DNA of 64,000 bases. It comes from Branchiostoma floridae. Lineage: Eukaryota > Chordata > Leptocardii > Amphioxiformes > Branchiostomatidae. Every line of letters starts with the position of its first letter. Position 1 is the first letter of the stretch. Below the pieces are notes generated by a model. It saw nothing but the letters and a program-made list of their open reading frames with translations. It was not told the origin of the DNA and made no database searches. This document shows positions 55,801 to 64,000 of the stretch, piece after piece. Made by a program: the position numbers and the translations under genes. The stretch spans positions 31,325,470-31,389,469 of the forward strand of contig NC_049980.1 in assembly GCF_000003815.2 (NCBI RefSeq), given 5' to 3'.

Positions 55801-57818
55801 GGCGGCTTTGAAAAGGTGTCCTTTGACACCTTTTTTTGCCATACCCTCCATTGTCATTGTAAATAAATAAATAAAAATAAATGATATACAGATTTACTTA
55901 TGCAAGGCTTAATTGCTTGCTTTAGGATAAGTAAAACATTAAGATTTGTTCTGTGTTTCTTTCTCTTATAGTTTGTAGTCTGTATCCAAGTTCTTTGGTC
56001 TTTTGTTCAGTCAATAAAGATTTGTTATACTTATAGACTTGTCTACCTTTATCTAAGGACAAACAAGACATGCTAGGATGAAGTATTGCATGCATCTGAT
56101 TAACAGAAATCCGCATGACCAACCTATATCTGGTAAAGACAACACCAGTTTCCAGTAGACATTGGTTTGTTGTCTGACGGCTGGTTTGGACTGGTTGGCT
56201 CGTGTCTTTGACAGCTGTTCTCCAACAAGGGCGGGCAGGTCGAGTGGAGCCCACGCCCGCTCCCTCCTAACCCTAGCCTGGAGTCTCCGCATGTCGATAG
56301 CGAGGGATGTTACCTCCCAACTCTTCACAAGACTGGGAGATAGAACAAAACATCTCCTATAGCAGTATAGAAATTGCTAAACTTTCTTTCCAACACTGAA
56401 TTAATATAGGGACTTACCCTAAATTTTCGGTCGAACTCCGTCGACCTTGTTCACAGAATGACCCTCTCTATCTCCAGCAGTGACGTCAGGAACACGCCAC
56501 TTTTGCAGGAGGGGGTCATAAGTATCAGAAAGTCTATGCCGCCCTCCCTATAGCAGGTCTAGATTTCAAAATTTTCCAGGGTAAGTATCCCCCCACCCCT
56601 CTAGGATTGTTGGGCCTTCAGGGCTCAACAAGATTTCCGAAATTAAAATCCAGGGGACAGAAAAAAAATCAGACTGGCTAGAACACTGGATAGGACCTTG
56701 TTTCCACAAAGGACACTAAGGGAATCCTCACTTGATAGCTTGCAACTATGTAGTTAGATGTGCACAGGCTATAGCTGCATGTATACAGATATAAATACAT
56801 CTATTTGTCCAAAAATCAGTTGACAATGGTGACGTTTACTCTCGTCAATACAAACTATAACATGATTTGGTAGCAAGTGCAAATATGCCTTTCAATGTAT
56901 GACTACTGTACTACAGAATTGTTTCAGCCCCAAACTTAAAATAATGACTGTGTAAACCTCCTTCCCTCTACTGCAAAATTAAGACTTAGGGAAAAATTAG
57001 ATTTACAGTACCTCATAGGACTGGCTACAGGTCTCTTCCTCCTGAAGAAGGCTTGGATTTTCTGCCAGGGGAGTCGCTGTGTGGGGGCGCTGCGGAACTC
57101 CAGCATGGAGTGGCGTAGGCACTTTCTCATCGCATAGCTGGTGCGCCACCTAGGGGAGCAAGAAAGCATTGCAGTTAAGGGAGGTCTGTCTATCTAAAAC
57201 TAGTTGAGTAGTATTTTAGTTGATGGCCTTCAAAAACTTCCACCACTGCAATTTATAAAATTAACCAATTTTGTTTTGATGAACTCTACAAAATTTAAAT
57301 ATTATGATTCTTTAGCCCAATACATTTCATATTTTCAGTTCCTAAATACCTGCACCTGCTGCACAACTAATGTGCTAAATTGCATGCACCGGACAAAAAA
57401 TAATCTTACCTGCACTACTCCGCTTGAAAAGAAAACTCACATCTAACTGAAACTTTCCACCTTTCACAGGTGATAACAAAAATCCACATCGACTCATCAT
57501 GTGCTCCAAACCTGGCTGGTGCAGGTAAAAAGAAATAAGAAATACCTGAACAACTCCTGAATAATATAATTATGCAGGTGGTATTTTTAACCCAATTGCA
57601 GCATTTACAATGCACTTGTTTTTTTATGCATGGGATACATGATAACATTGTCTCTTAAGAAAGAAAATGGCTACCTTTTCCAGAGCCTTGCAGTCTGCAT
57701 CAGCTGTACACACTGCTCCAGCTCAGCCAGGCGCTGATCCCTCAGCTCTTCAGCTGCCCTCACCACCTCCTGACATACATCCTGCTCACCCTCTACTACT
57801 ACCTCCTCCTGTACAGCT
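31825..57818 (-). CDS. MCM3AP: MCM3AP/GANP 3' half, copy A (convergent with the Rho GEF, 5'-truncated)
   Basis: GANP is a nuclear-pore-associated scaffold of the TREX-2 mRNA-export complex; its C-terminal region (MAP80) acetylates MCM3. Exons from 5' to 3' are 57818-57675, 57149-57012, 56332-56124, 55289-55111, 38944-38822, 38561-38304, 37821-37660, 36950-36824, 36386-36285, 35764-35677, 34977-34814, 34164-34047, 33578-33487, 33087-32979, 32565-32475 and 32025-31825. All phases agree and there is no internal stop. Recognised blocks are WAPLDLPALVGEQLS, YWKLVLSLPD, LRLVRLLQAKPLHPSVPLL, LSWPVAEF and the terminal SELRLNSLLDMGDF, each in the order found in human MCM3AP. The FG-repeat and SAC3 parts are missing because the duplicated unit begins at 58229. 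No promoter was seen; it may be expressed only by splicing from upstream exons. Confidence 0.85.
34324..34534. mobile_element. 211-bp MITE present in unit A, absent from unit B
   Basis: Ends TACTGTAATTCCTG and AGTGAATTACAGTA are inverted. In unit B the equivalent intron runs directly through GGTTACATACCCTGCAG near 62815-62830 without the element. The interior resembles the CTGTAAATGC family. Confidence 0.75.
35040..35560 (-). repeat. Tandem partial copies of MCM3AP exon 34814-34977
   Basis: The 5' part of the exon with its acceptor (plus-strand TAGTCCAGGTAACAGGTGTC followed by CTCAAACT and CTGTACTCTGT) recurs near 35055-35122, 35225-35290, 35350-35435 and 35515-35555, with increasing decay. 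A similar unit appears in copy B at about 63945-64000. Confidence 0.8.
38996..39720 (-). repeat. Five tandem partial copies of MCM3AP exon 38822-38944
   Basis: Each unit of about 145 bp holds the exon acceptor and the coding part for QGLLEQ-DT-EVE-EHMLL and TSAVILAL, but not the Pro-rich end or donor. The units stand upstream (in gene direction) of the real exon. Several remain open. Confidence 0.82.
40321..40351. repeat. CATAA microsatellite, six units
   Basis: CATAA is repeated six times without interruption. Confidence 0.9.
41515..43378 (+). other. P1-specific intron (coding sequence is continuous in P2)
   Basis: P1 reads CAG then GTGGGGAGGGGGGCA and diverges from P2. It becomes homologous again at 43379 after an acceptor TTAATTTCAG. 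In P2 the equivalent bases are coding (GQVGEGGRQPV). The 1,864-bp stretch has no supported gene; it contains a GT microsatellite near 41610 and unrecognised sequence. Confidence 0.6.
44174..45050. mobile_element. Left end of a Harbinger-like MITE running into an assembly gap
   Basis: AGCCCCCTTTACAATCAAG at 44174 matches the end of the element at 9764 and is preceded by TAA. The remaining sequence is N to 45050, so the right end is not visible. Confidence 0.6.
44193..45050. other. Assembly gap (N) hiding part of P1
   Basis: These 858 N fall between a MITE end and the P1 exon visible from 45051. The gap contains the 5' part of the P1 membrane-helix exon. Confidence 0.99.
45583..47227. mobile_element. 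1.6-kb inverted-end element with TAA target duplication
   Basis: GGGACCGTACGATATTTATC at the left and GATAAATATCGTACAGTCCC at the right are inverted, flanked by TAA (45580-45582 and 47228-47230). Inside both ends the motif TGGCCCTCCCCCC, or a variant, recurs as direct (not inverted) repeats. No transposase frame was recognised. An N-gap lies at 46525-46624. Confidence 0.75.
46525..46624. other. Assembly gap (N)
   Basis: This run of 100 N lies inside the element at 45583-47227. Confidence 0.99.
47718..47787 (+). mobile_element. tRNA-like SINE head in P1 intron
   Basis: GTAGCTCAGTCAGCAGTGC resembles an A box and GGTTCATGTCCCACC a B box, 70 bases in all. The corresponding P2 intron lacks it. 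It is not a functional tRNA as far as the fold can be judged by eye. Confidence 0.5.
48677..49266. mobile_element. 590-bp transposon inserted in the last exon of P1
   Basis: The termini are exact inverted repeats of 27 bases starting CCGTATATTCTCGAATAAAG. The target TA is duplicated (48675-48676 and 49267-49268). P2 shows the empty site at 54677-54678 (GGCTAGTTCCC). Subterminal GGGTGCGTACTTTATTTGAG blocks recur inside. It has no coding capacity, so it is a non-autonomous TA-targeting element. Confidence 0.92.
50099..50104 (+). terminator. Candidate polyadenylation signal of P1
   Basis: AATAAA lies about 520 nt after the P1 stop codon. Confidence 0.4.
50125..50149. repeat. TTG microsatellite
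   Basis: About eight uninterrupted TTG units follow the candidate P1 polyadenylation signal. Confidence 0.85.
50582..51070. mobile_element. 489-bp MITE, TACAGTCAAACC ends
   Basis: TACAGTCAAACCTGCCC and GGGCAGGTTTGACTGTA are exact inverted ends. Interior blocks such as GCGACCACCTGG recur. A TA target fits. Elements with this terminal sequence are common in invertebrate genomes (recalled, not searched). Confidence 0.82.
51486..54989 (+). CDS. P2: intact nested gene encoding an unrecognised Q/P-rich, membrane-helix, TPR-like protein
   Basis: Four phase-0 exons (51486-52151, 52869-53072, 53452-53718, 54012-54989) give about 704 residues. Residues 1-190 are Gln/Pro/Gly/His-rich with an imperfectly repeated LQHGDHHY unit. 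Residues about 197-218 are GGLAGALVGAAAAAGAFAAG and 229-252 are AIVGAGLAAGVATGLTTLAA, two membrane-compatible helices. Next come TEEAIRRVVERERH and EEGSLLVRVKFLTL, then a helical stretch and two copies of EQEERWEWA. The last exon is helical and ends in a TPR-like EAIRQFEHFLRLAPECD with HYLLATLYGHQQDRQKV. The GSL-x-V-x-x-x-F-L-T-L strand followed by helices recalls TRADD-N-like domains of marine invertebrates, but this is a weak guess. Upstream sequence resembles that of P1, so the promoter was duplicated with the gene. Confidence 0.75.
52477..52836. mobile_element. 360-bp hAT-like MITE in P2 intron 1
   Basis: CAGGGCTCGAAATACC and GGTATTTCGAGCCCTG are exact inverted ends. CTACA flanks both sides (52472-52476 and 52837-52841). 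GTGCAGGTAA-type blocks fill the interior. Fragments occur at 3451-3600 and 57340-57600. Confidence 0.78.
55796..55882 (+). mobile_element. Possible LINE 3' tail
   Basis: A short hairpin (AAAGGTGTCCTTTGACACCTTT) is followed by an AAATA microsatellite, as at the 3' ends of CR1/L2-type elements. No coding part is attached. Confidence 0.35.
57340..57600. mobile_element. Decayed member of the GTGCAGGTAA MITE family
   Basis: TACCTGCACC, TTACCTGCAC, TGGTGCAGGTAAA and ATGCAGGTGGTATTT resemble blocks of the element at 52477-52836, without intact ends. Confidence 0.5.
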
Positions 57819-58179
57819 CTCAATACAAAATGTACATATAGCAAAGATAGACAAAAATTAATGGATATAATCACATGTAAATCTAGCACACCTTTACCAA
57901 AGACAAACACAATGTCATATACTAAGTCTTTCAATCTACTTATGTCATGTCCAGACTACATATCTTCGCATTTAGGTCAGTACAATATGTAATGCCCTAA
58001 ACAAGAGAGAATCTATTGAACAGTAACAGACCGACCTGTTTAACTTGCATATTACACTATGTCAATACGCCATTTATGTTCACATTCCTGTACTATACAT
58101 GTATGTAGTTATAGACCTTAGACGAGTGTCATTGTATTAATTGACTTATCAATGTTGCCATACAATTGTAACCATGTAC

Positions 58180-58229
58180 ATATGTCGTGCAGTAATAAAG
58201 TTCATTCATTCATTCATTCATCCTTCACA
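58180..58229. mobile_element. LINE-like tail and ATTC microsatellite at the duplication junction
   Basis: GTGCAGTAATAAAGTTC is followed by four to five ATTC units, then homology to 30803 starts. Such tails are typical of CR1-like elements (recalled). Confidence 0.5.
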
Positions 58230-59165
58230 ACCAGTGCCAATAGCACACTGGTTGGCAACAATGTAAACTCGGACCATTCCATTGTGGATATAGTACAAAA
58301 AACTAGGTGCTCCCGGTCTGTATGATACTGTAATTTAGAAGGTTAATTATTTGCCTGTGTGCTGAAGGAAAATCGCATAGAGGACGACAACTTGGATCGA
58401 TTAAATTCCACCTTTATTTCATCTTTCTGTGTGTTTCACTGTTTATGCTTTGTGTTTGCTTTTTGGGCCACCCCAATCTAATCTCCTGGTTCTTAGATAG
58501 GCCTGCTTCAGTTTTCCTGATTAAAAAAAAACTCCACGTTTTGGTTCAACCAATAGTTAAAGAAAGTCTTAGATACACGTATTAAAATTTTGCCATTTTA
58601 CAATGCACTTAATTTTAGTGTCCATTATCATTTAGTTCCTTTGCGTAGTCATAATCTGTATAGACTGACAGTACCAGTAGTAGTAATGTTCAAAACTAAA
58701 GAAACGTCAAACAAGCCAACTTCGAGGCTCTTGTAACATTTGGATCCACAGGATTCCTGTTCTGTACTTTTTTTTCTAGACTATAAGTAATATTTTCTGT
58801 ACAAATCCAAGAAATTAAATTGCTGTGCCCTTTTTCTTCACAAAGCAGACAAATATTTCATATAATGTACAGTCATGTAGTTTTCTATGAACAATAGAAA
58901 TCACTGAATTTTTCTTGTATGATCATCTAAATGGAAATTCATTAGAATGGACTCTTCCATTGTTTGCACAATGTCATACAGAATGAACTACAGCTTTACC
59001 TTAGGCAAGGGTCACATTTCCAAACCAGTGCCCAGCAAGAGTTTGTGGGAACGAAAAATAAAAGTCTAACACAGAAATATACTCAAGATATGCTCATGAC
59101 GAATTTTTTTCTTTAATCTTTGCTTTGCTGTCATACTTTTTGTTCCTGTAAACTGCCCAACCAGG

Positions 59166-59475
59166 CCCCAGTTTGGCAATGTGACTCTAGCATTACAGTG
59201 AACATTTCATGGCTGTGGCTCAACCCTTTATAAAACTCTGGAGTAAAATCCTAATCCCAGTGATAACTATTTCATGAGTACTGAAAGTGTTTGGCTTGGA
59301 AGTCCCCCATATCCAACAGGGAGTTCAGCAAAATCCTATACGCAGTGATTACTTTTTCATGAGTACTGGAAATGTTTGGCTTGGAAGTCCCCCATGTCCA
59401 ACAGGGAGTTCAGTCTGAGCTCCGACAAGCGGAAGTCCCTCTTCCCGGCAGCGATTCTCCATCTCAGCTCCTCCA
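59166..59475 (-). repeat. Two extra partial copies of the MCM3AP terminal exon in copy B
   Basis: Plus-strand GTTTGGCTTGGAAGTCCCCC with CCAACAGGGAGTTCAG occurs at 59288-59330 and 59370-59415, the latter extending to the exon segment encoding LRWRIAAGKRDFRLSELRLN. The complete exon is 59762-59962. Flanking 3'UTR sequence (CACATTTCCAAACCA) is repeated too. Copy A has a single exon here. Confidence 0.8.
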
Positions 59476-59761
59476 AATAAAGGGTCACATTTCCAAACCA
59501 ATGCCCAGCCAGAGTTTGTGGGAATGAAACATAAAAGTGTCTAAAACACAAATGCTTGTGACCCCCTTTTTTTTTTCTCTTTAATCTTAAGTGTGTTTTC
59601 TTGTCTTTCATATCATACCGGGTACTTTTTATTCCCACCAACTACCTGACCGGACCCCAGTTTACAAATGTGACTCTAGCATTACTTGGAACATTTAATG
59701 GCTGTGGCTGAACCTTTTATAAAACTCTGGTATAAAATCCTAATCCCAGTGATAACTTTTT

Positions 59762-62700
59762 TCATGAGTACTGAAAGTGTTTGGCTTGGAAGTCCCCCAT
59801 ATCCAACAGGGAGTTGAGTCTGAGCTCCGACAAGCGGAAGTCCCTCTTCCCGGCAGCGATTCTCCATCGCAGCTCCTCCAGATTCTCCTCCAGGGACAGT
59901 CTTCTCGGCTGGGCGGTCAGATCCAGGAGGTCCGGGCCGGGGGGGCTCGGTAGTCGTTCTCTCTGGAAGAAGAAAGGTATTAGGGGGTACATTTTAGAAT
60001 CAATGTCTTAGATTAGAAGTCCTCTCAATACCACCCTGCATACTTTATTACAACTTTTGTATCTGTATGCCTGTACTTATATAATCCGTATCAAACTTAA
60101 CTGTCTGGAAGAAGAAAGGTATTAGGGGGTACATTTTAGAATCTATGTTTTAGATTAGTTAGAAGACATGCCTTCAAGTACCATAGTTACCAACCTAGGA
60201 TTGATGGTTTCAGATAATTCATATTTTCTTTCTAACTATCGTAGAGTAGAACTTGTTATCACCAAGCACAGCAGGGTCATTTTTGGTCAGTAGTTTTAAA
60301 GAACACTTGCAGATACATGTAGATGTGCAAAAGTTATGTTTGACTGGTCGTTCAGTGTAATATAACCAGCTACTGCCATGCCTGCAAAGCTGTTTAACCA
60401 GCTATATAGATACAGATGTCACCATTTCTCAATCTCATAATACTTAGACAGTTGATATAGGCTATCATCATCATTAAAACACAATCTTTATGGGGTAACA
60501 CACACCGTGTCCTCTGGTGAACTGAAAGGAGAGACCCCTGGTGGCTGATGCTGGTACTGCCCATCCTCAACATAAACTTGCAGCTGGTCTTCATAGCTGG
60601 GGAGACGAACAGAATAAACATTGGAAGGGGAGCTTGACAACAATTACCAGAACAGATGCAAAACTGAACCTGAATCAGGTATAATCTTCAACACAAAGAA
60701 CATGACTTTTGTACATTGTACATCTGACACTTGCATGGATGCTAGACTGTCTCCAGGGCATACACAGGCCAGTGCATCTGCTTTTCTCAGAATGTTTAAA
60801 AAACTTGGGGGGCTGTTGTAAAATTTCCTTGGGGGATGTTGGCACAAGAGCCCTGAAGCTAGCCTGTGTAGGCCATGGAAACAGTCAGGCTTTGGGTCTA
60901 ACTCAAGGGGGGCTGTGGTAATAGGTCCTTGGGGATACTGTAAATGCATTTAAGTTTGCGGGGATTTAATTTCGCGGTAGCGGGAAAAGGAAATTTTTGC
61001 GGTGGTTTTAATTTCGCGGTAGCACCACGCACTATAGTCTCTTACTGCCATGGAAAAATGTTTCCGGTGGTTTTAAGTTGGCGGTGAAGCGGCCACCGCA
61101 AAAAACGCGAACATTAACCATTTCTGCACTTACAGTATGTTGGCCATTGAGCCGAGGAGCTGGCCTGTGTAGGCCCTGGAAACAGTCTGGTATCCAGACT
61201 ATACATGTACCTCTGATGGTATCTCCTGTCGTTTACAGATCAGTTACAGTACATTGTGAGTGGTAACAGGCATAGTATATAATGTACATTTGTATCAGAC
61301 ATCAATGCTTTAAGTGCTGAACACAAGATTTACAGATCACCTTTTTGTCTGGACCCTCTCCTGAGCAATTTTCTTCCTGAGTTCCTCTGCCTTCCTGATG
61401 AGTGCTGACACTGCAGGGGACAGCTTGTCCTCCAGTTTCAGGTCTCCATCTAACACAAAGACGTGAAGAGTCGCTATGTGAAAAAGTTCCAAAGAGATCG
61501 CATTCATGTACACATGTAAGTAGACTTAACCATTGGGTTTAGTGAGAAAATGTGCACCTTTTACATTGTAAGACCAATAAAGGGTATTTCTAAACATCTT
61601 TTGCTTTCTACTTCAAGCCTACATATTTATCATTATCATTCCGAAAATCATCTCCAATGAAACAATACTAACATGATGTTTTATAACTGCACTTAACCAC
61701 TATCAGCAAGAGGCCCTCTCATGACTTCAGTGCCTGACTGCAGTAATTGGGGCAAGAAGGGCACACATTCGACCCATCGCTAAGATGTTGTCAATTTCCT
61801 AACTAAACCAGTCACCTCAAATACTCTATATATCACATATGACCAACCTAAACATACGTTTTTTGGACCTAAGTATTTTCAAGATTGGAGTAATAAAGGA
61901 ACAGGATCATAGTGGGATGTGACTGACATGTAGGCCACTGACCTGTTGTGTCTGCTGTACTAGTATCTATGGTCTCCACTCTGGACAGCTCCTGGTGCTT
62001 CTTCCTCACACTCTGCTGTGTTGCTACAACCAAACTATATAGGCAACAAAACAACACTTATGCCAACACACACCATTGAAACATAAACTGAACATACATA
62101 ATAAAATAAAGCACCAGGTCTATTGATGAATCGCATCACATTTGACATTGAATCTTATACATTGAACATAACATTTACATATCATAAAGCACATGTATAG
62201 ATTGTGTAGTCTTTGATCCACTGCAAAGTATCTATACGAGTAAATATCTCTTTTACACTGCGCAAGTCTGAGAAAAATGCTTAAAATTTTAAAGTTTTTA
62301 AAAGTGCACAGTTTTTTAATCAAAGAACATATGCATTGGTTTAATTCTAGCCTGACAGTTGGAAATCATCTCAAAAAGGTAGTTAGCAAGTGAAACTATT
62401 GAGCCAGTAGTCACAACGGAGGATGATACTCAAGCTAGTATAATTCTCTCAGAAGCTTTCTAAGGAAACATCAAGTCTTTTGAACATTGTACATGAGATA
62501 TGAAGCTGAAGACAGCCCAGTTTACCTGTGTGGCTGTTCCAGTACCTCAGCTGAAGTGTTCCCCACTGCAGCCCTCCACTCCGGGGGCTGGGTGAAGCCT
62601 GACAGCTCCTCGGGCAGGTAGTGTACAGTCAGCACACTGTCGTCTGGGGAAGCAACAATGGAAAAATCATTCGGTTAATAGTTTCATTGTTTTTAAAAAC

Positions 62701-63397
62701 TGGGGTCATTAAGGGATATGAAGTTGATGGAAGATGGTTTCAGTTTTGAAATCATTGTTGTCGACAAGTTATCCCCAAATAAAAAGCAACCATATACACT
62801 TAGGTATGTATAGGTTACATACCCTGCAGAGTGCGGATAAAGGTAATTACTATCTATAGTACATAATTTCCTGCCAACTTTTCAGTGACCACCTATCACC
62901 TTCCTGTAAGACATCCCCCGTCATCACAGTTCACTTGTTGGATTTAAGAGGCTGTATTACTATGAAAAGTATGAATAAGCGTTTATGGGGCTCCCCTGGT
63001 GATCAGCACAGACTGTAGCGCATGACAGACCCAGAAGGAAGAAAAAATTCATGGCCTTATGTCTCGCAAGGGATGAAAAGGACAAGTGAAGTGAATGAAT
63101 AAAAAAAATCTACTCCAGGCATGAACCGTGATGAGGGAGATATAAACTCAGTCACACATGGCAACCTATATTACTTGAATGTTAAGTTACTAAAACAAGA
63201 AAGCTGAATACAAAGACAAGCGGACCACCCTACCTTCCCCCGCCCAGTCCAGTCTCTGCACCATGTGGCTCACACACATCTCCACCAGGCGAGTCCAGGG
63301 GACGTGAGCAGCCGTGGGCTCACAGTTAGGGACATCGTAGTCCAGGTAACACGTGTCCTCAAACTCTGTCTGTACTCTGTCTAACAGCCATCGAAGT
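59762..63397 (-). CDS. MCM3AP: MCM3AP/GANP 3' end, copy B (continues beyond the window)
   Basis: Six terminal exons equivalent to those of copy A are present with identical lengths and phases: 63397-63234 (164 nt), 62643-62526 (118), 62034-61943 (92), 61449-61341 (109), 60596-60506 (91) and 59962-59762 (201, stop at 59762-59764). All are open. The 164-nt exon differs from copy A at about six positions, while the first third of the last exon differs more (RERLPSPPGPDLLDL against RDPPPSPPGPDRLDL). The next upstream exon is displaced by a LINE fragment at 63719-63958 and presumably lies beyond 64000. This copy is the one that could join to the missing 5' exons. Confidence 0.82.
60725..61205. mobile_element. 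Foldback repeat of the AGTCTGGCATCCAG family interrupted by a MITE
   Basis: GATGCTAGACTGTCTCCAGG at the left and GGCCCTGGAAACAGTCTGG with TATCCAGACTATA at the right are inverted. The related sequence in unit A is 32690-32860. Confidence 0.55.
60936..61137. mobile_element. MITE, CTGTAAATGC family, unit B only
   Basis: TACTGTAAATGCATTTAAG at the left and CTGCACTTACAGTA at the right; the order of blocks is reversed relative to the 951 copy. It sits inside a CAGGG foldback repeat, and the same intron of unit A (32566-32978) lacks it. Confidence 0.82.
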
Positions 63398-63718
63398 CTG
63401 GGGGATAGGAAAGGGGTATTTACTTTACATCATTGTGTAATACAAACTAGAGTTCACAACATACTTGTACTAGTAAATGGTTTATTGATAAAAAAACAAC
63501 ATCGGCTTGGCAGTAAGAACTGAATTGCGCCGACTCATACAGTAAAATTAGCACAACGTTATCAATGATACATTTAACGGTTCACAGGATCACAATATTT
63601 ACAAATGACATCTACTAATTAACACAAAATATGGTGTTTTCGGACTATTGCTATTACAATTTATGTACAAGTCGGTCTCTGAACAAGTTTACTCGTACTG
63701 TCCAGTACACATAGTAGA

Positions 63719-63958
63719 TCAGTTCTTTAGGTCCTCACTGAGTAGTTTAGCCAGTGTAGGCTTGGCGCTCGTCGTGTATCGCCTTGTGCCCTTGGGTTGA
63801 GGGTACAGACACGAGTTTCTGAGTTGTCTACCATGCTGTTCCCCTCGAGTTGGAGGCAACCAGGAACAGAAGCGTGGCGACTGTTGGACTTTCTTGGCAA
63901 AGTTCATGCAGAGGTCATGTCTGCGATCAGACAGTAACTGCAGTAGTCCAGGTAACAT
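63719..63958 (-). mobile_element. 3' end of a non-LTR retrotransposon ORF2
   Basis: The frame encodes LLSDRRHDLCMNFAKKVQQS, then RFCSWLPP and HGRQLRNS, ending with a stop at 63719. This Arg-Arg-x-x-L-C-x-x-F-A-x-K, W-x-P-P, R-x-L-R-N pattern is the C-terminal tail that follows reverse transcriptase in many marine-invertebrate jockey/CR1-like LINEs. The rest of the RT is absent. The element's 3'UTR would lie at about 63470-63718. Confidence 0.7.
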
Positions 63959-64000
63959 GCGTCCTCAAACACTGTCTGTACTCAACTGTACTAACAACCA

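Larger units (their letters stand above)
55111..57818 (-). other. MCM3AP: Upstream exon block of MCM3AP copy A
   Basis: Four exons lie on the far side of the nested genes. Exon 57675-57818 (5' edge could be 57816) is acidic and helical and ends QTARLWK. Exon 57012-57149 holds the basic MRKCLRHSMLEFRSAP. Exon 56124-56332 holds the WAPLDLP motif and YWKLVLSLPD. Exon 55111-55289 holds NWLQTKLKKG and LQTLSLYNAEAG. The acidic first exon lies where the ENY2/centrin-binding region ends in human GANP. Donor and acceptor phases are 2, 2, 1 and 0. Confidence 0.83.
30803..58229. repeat. Direct tandem duplication, unit A
   Basis: Sequence starting ACCAGTGCCAATAGCACACT at 30803 recurs at 58230. The two stretches then align through the MCM3AP 3' flank, the terminal six exons and their introns, with indels. 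Unit length is therefore 27,427 bp. The junction at 58229/58230 sits immediately after an ATTC microsatellite that resembles a LINE 3' tail. Confidence 0.75.
58230..64000. repeat. Direct tandem duplication, unit B (truncated by the window end)
   Basis: This is the second copy of the block that starts at 30803. It differs by insertions: a partial terminal-exon duplication (59166-59475), a MITE at 60936-61137 and a LINE fragment near 63719. It lacks the MITE present in unit A at 34324-34534. Whether unit B also carries P1/P2-like nested genes cannot be seen. Confidence 0.72.

Overview
The window is a eukaryotic, intron-rich, transposon-dense stretch of an invertebrate chordate-like genome. I infer amphioxus (Branchiostoma). 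Reasons: two animal-specific multi-exon genes with human-like exon content, GT-AG introns, very many short inverted-repeat elements, and scaffold N-gaps. No bacterial features, CRISPR arrays or operons are present. Coding exons were joined by splice phase and by family similarity recalled from knowledge; no database search was run.

Region 1 (1-28769, + strand): the 3' two thirds of a Lbc-family Rho guanine-nucleotide exchange factor. It holds the second half of the DH domain, a complete PH domain, a post-PH helical segment, a Ser/Pro-rich linker with small (possibly cassette) exons, and a C-terminal coiled coil ending in a His/Gln/Ser-rich tail. Its introns are packed with MITEs, tRNA-derived SINE pieces and short tandem arrays that repeat adjacent exon boundaries.

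Region 2 (30803-58229, - strand): a 16-exon open 3' half of MCM3AP/GANP, the large mRNA-export and MCM3-acetylation protein. It lacks the N-terminal FG/SAC3 exons. Its intron between 38945 and 55110 contains two head-to-tail + strand paralogs, called here P1 and P2. They encode an unrecognised protein with a Gln/Pro-rich N-terminus, Gly/Ala-rich membrane-like helices, an Arg/Glu-rich helix and a TPR-like C-terminus. P2 (51486-54989) is intact. P1 (41416-49582) has its last exon split by a 590-bp element with perfect inverted ends and a TA target duplication.

Region 3 (58230-64000, - strand): a second copy of the MCM3AP 3' end. Six intact terminal exons are visible before the window stops. Homology to region 2 begins sharply at 30803 and 58230, so the layout is a direct tandem duplication with a unit of about 27.4 kb, or two haplotypes laid end to end by the assembler.

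The most unusual theme is that exon edges (splice acceptor plus the first coding bases, or exon end plus donor) have been tandemly multiplied inside neighbouring introns at six separate places. In addition, P1 appears to have an intron where P2 has continuous coding sequence.
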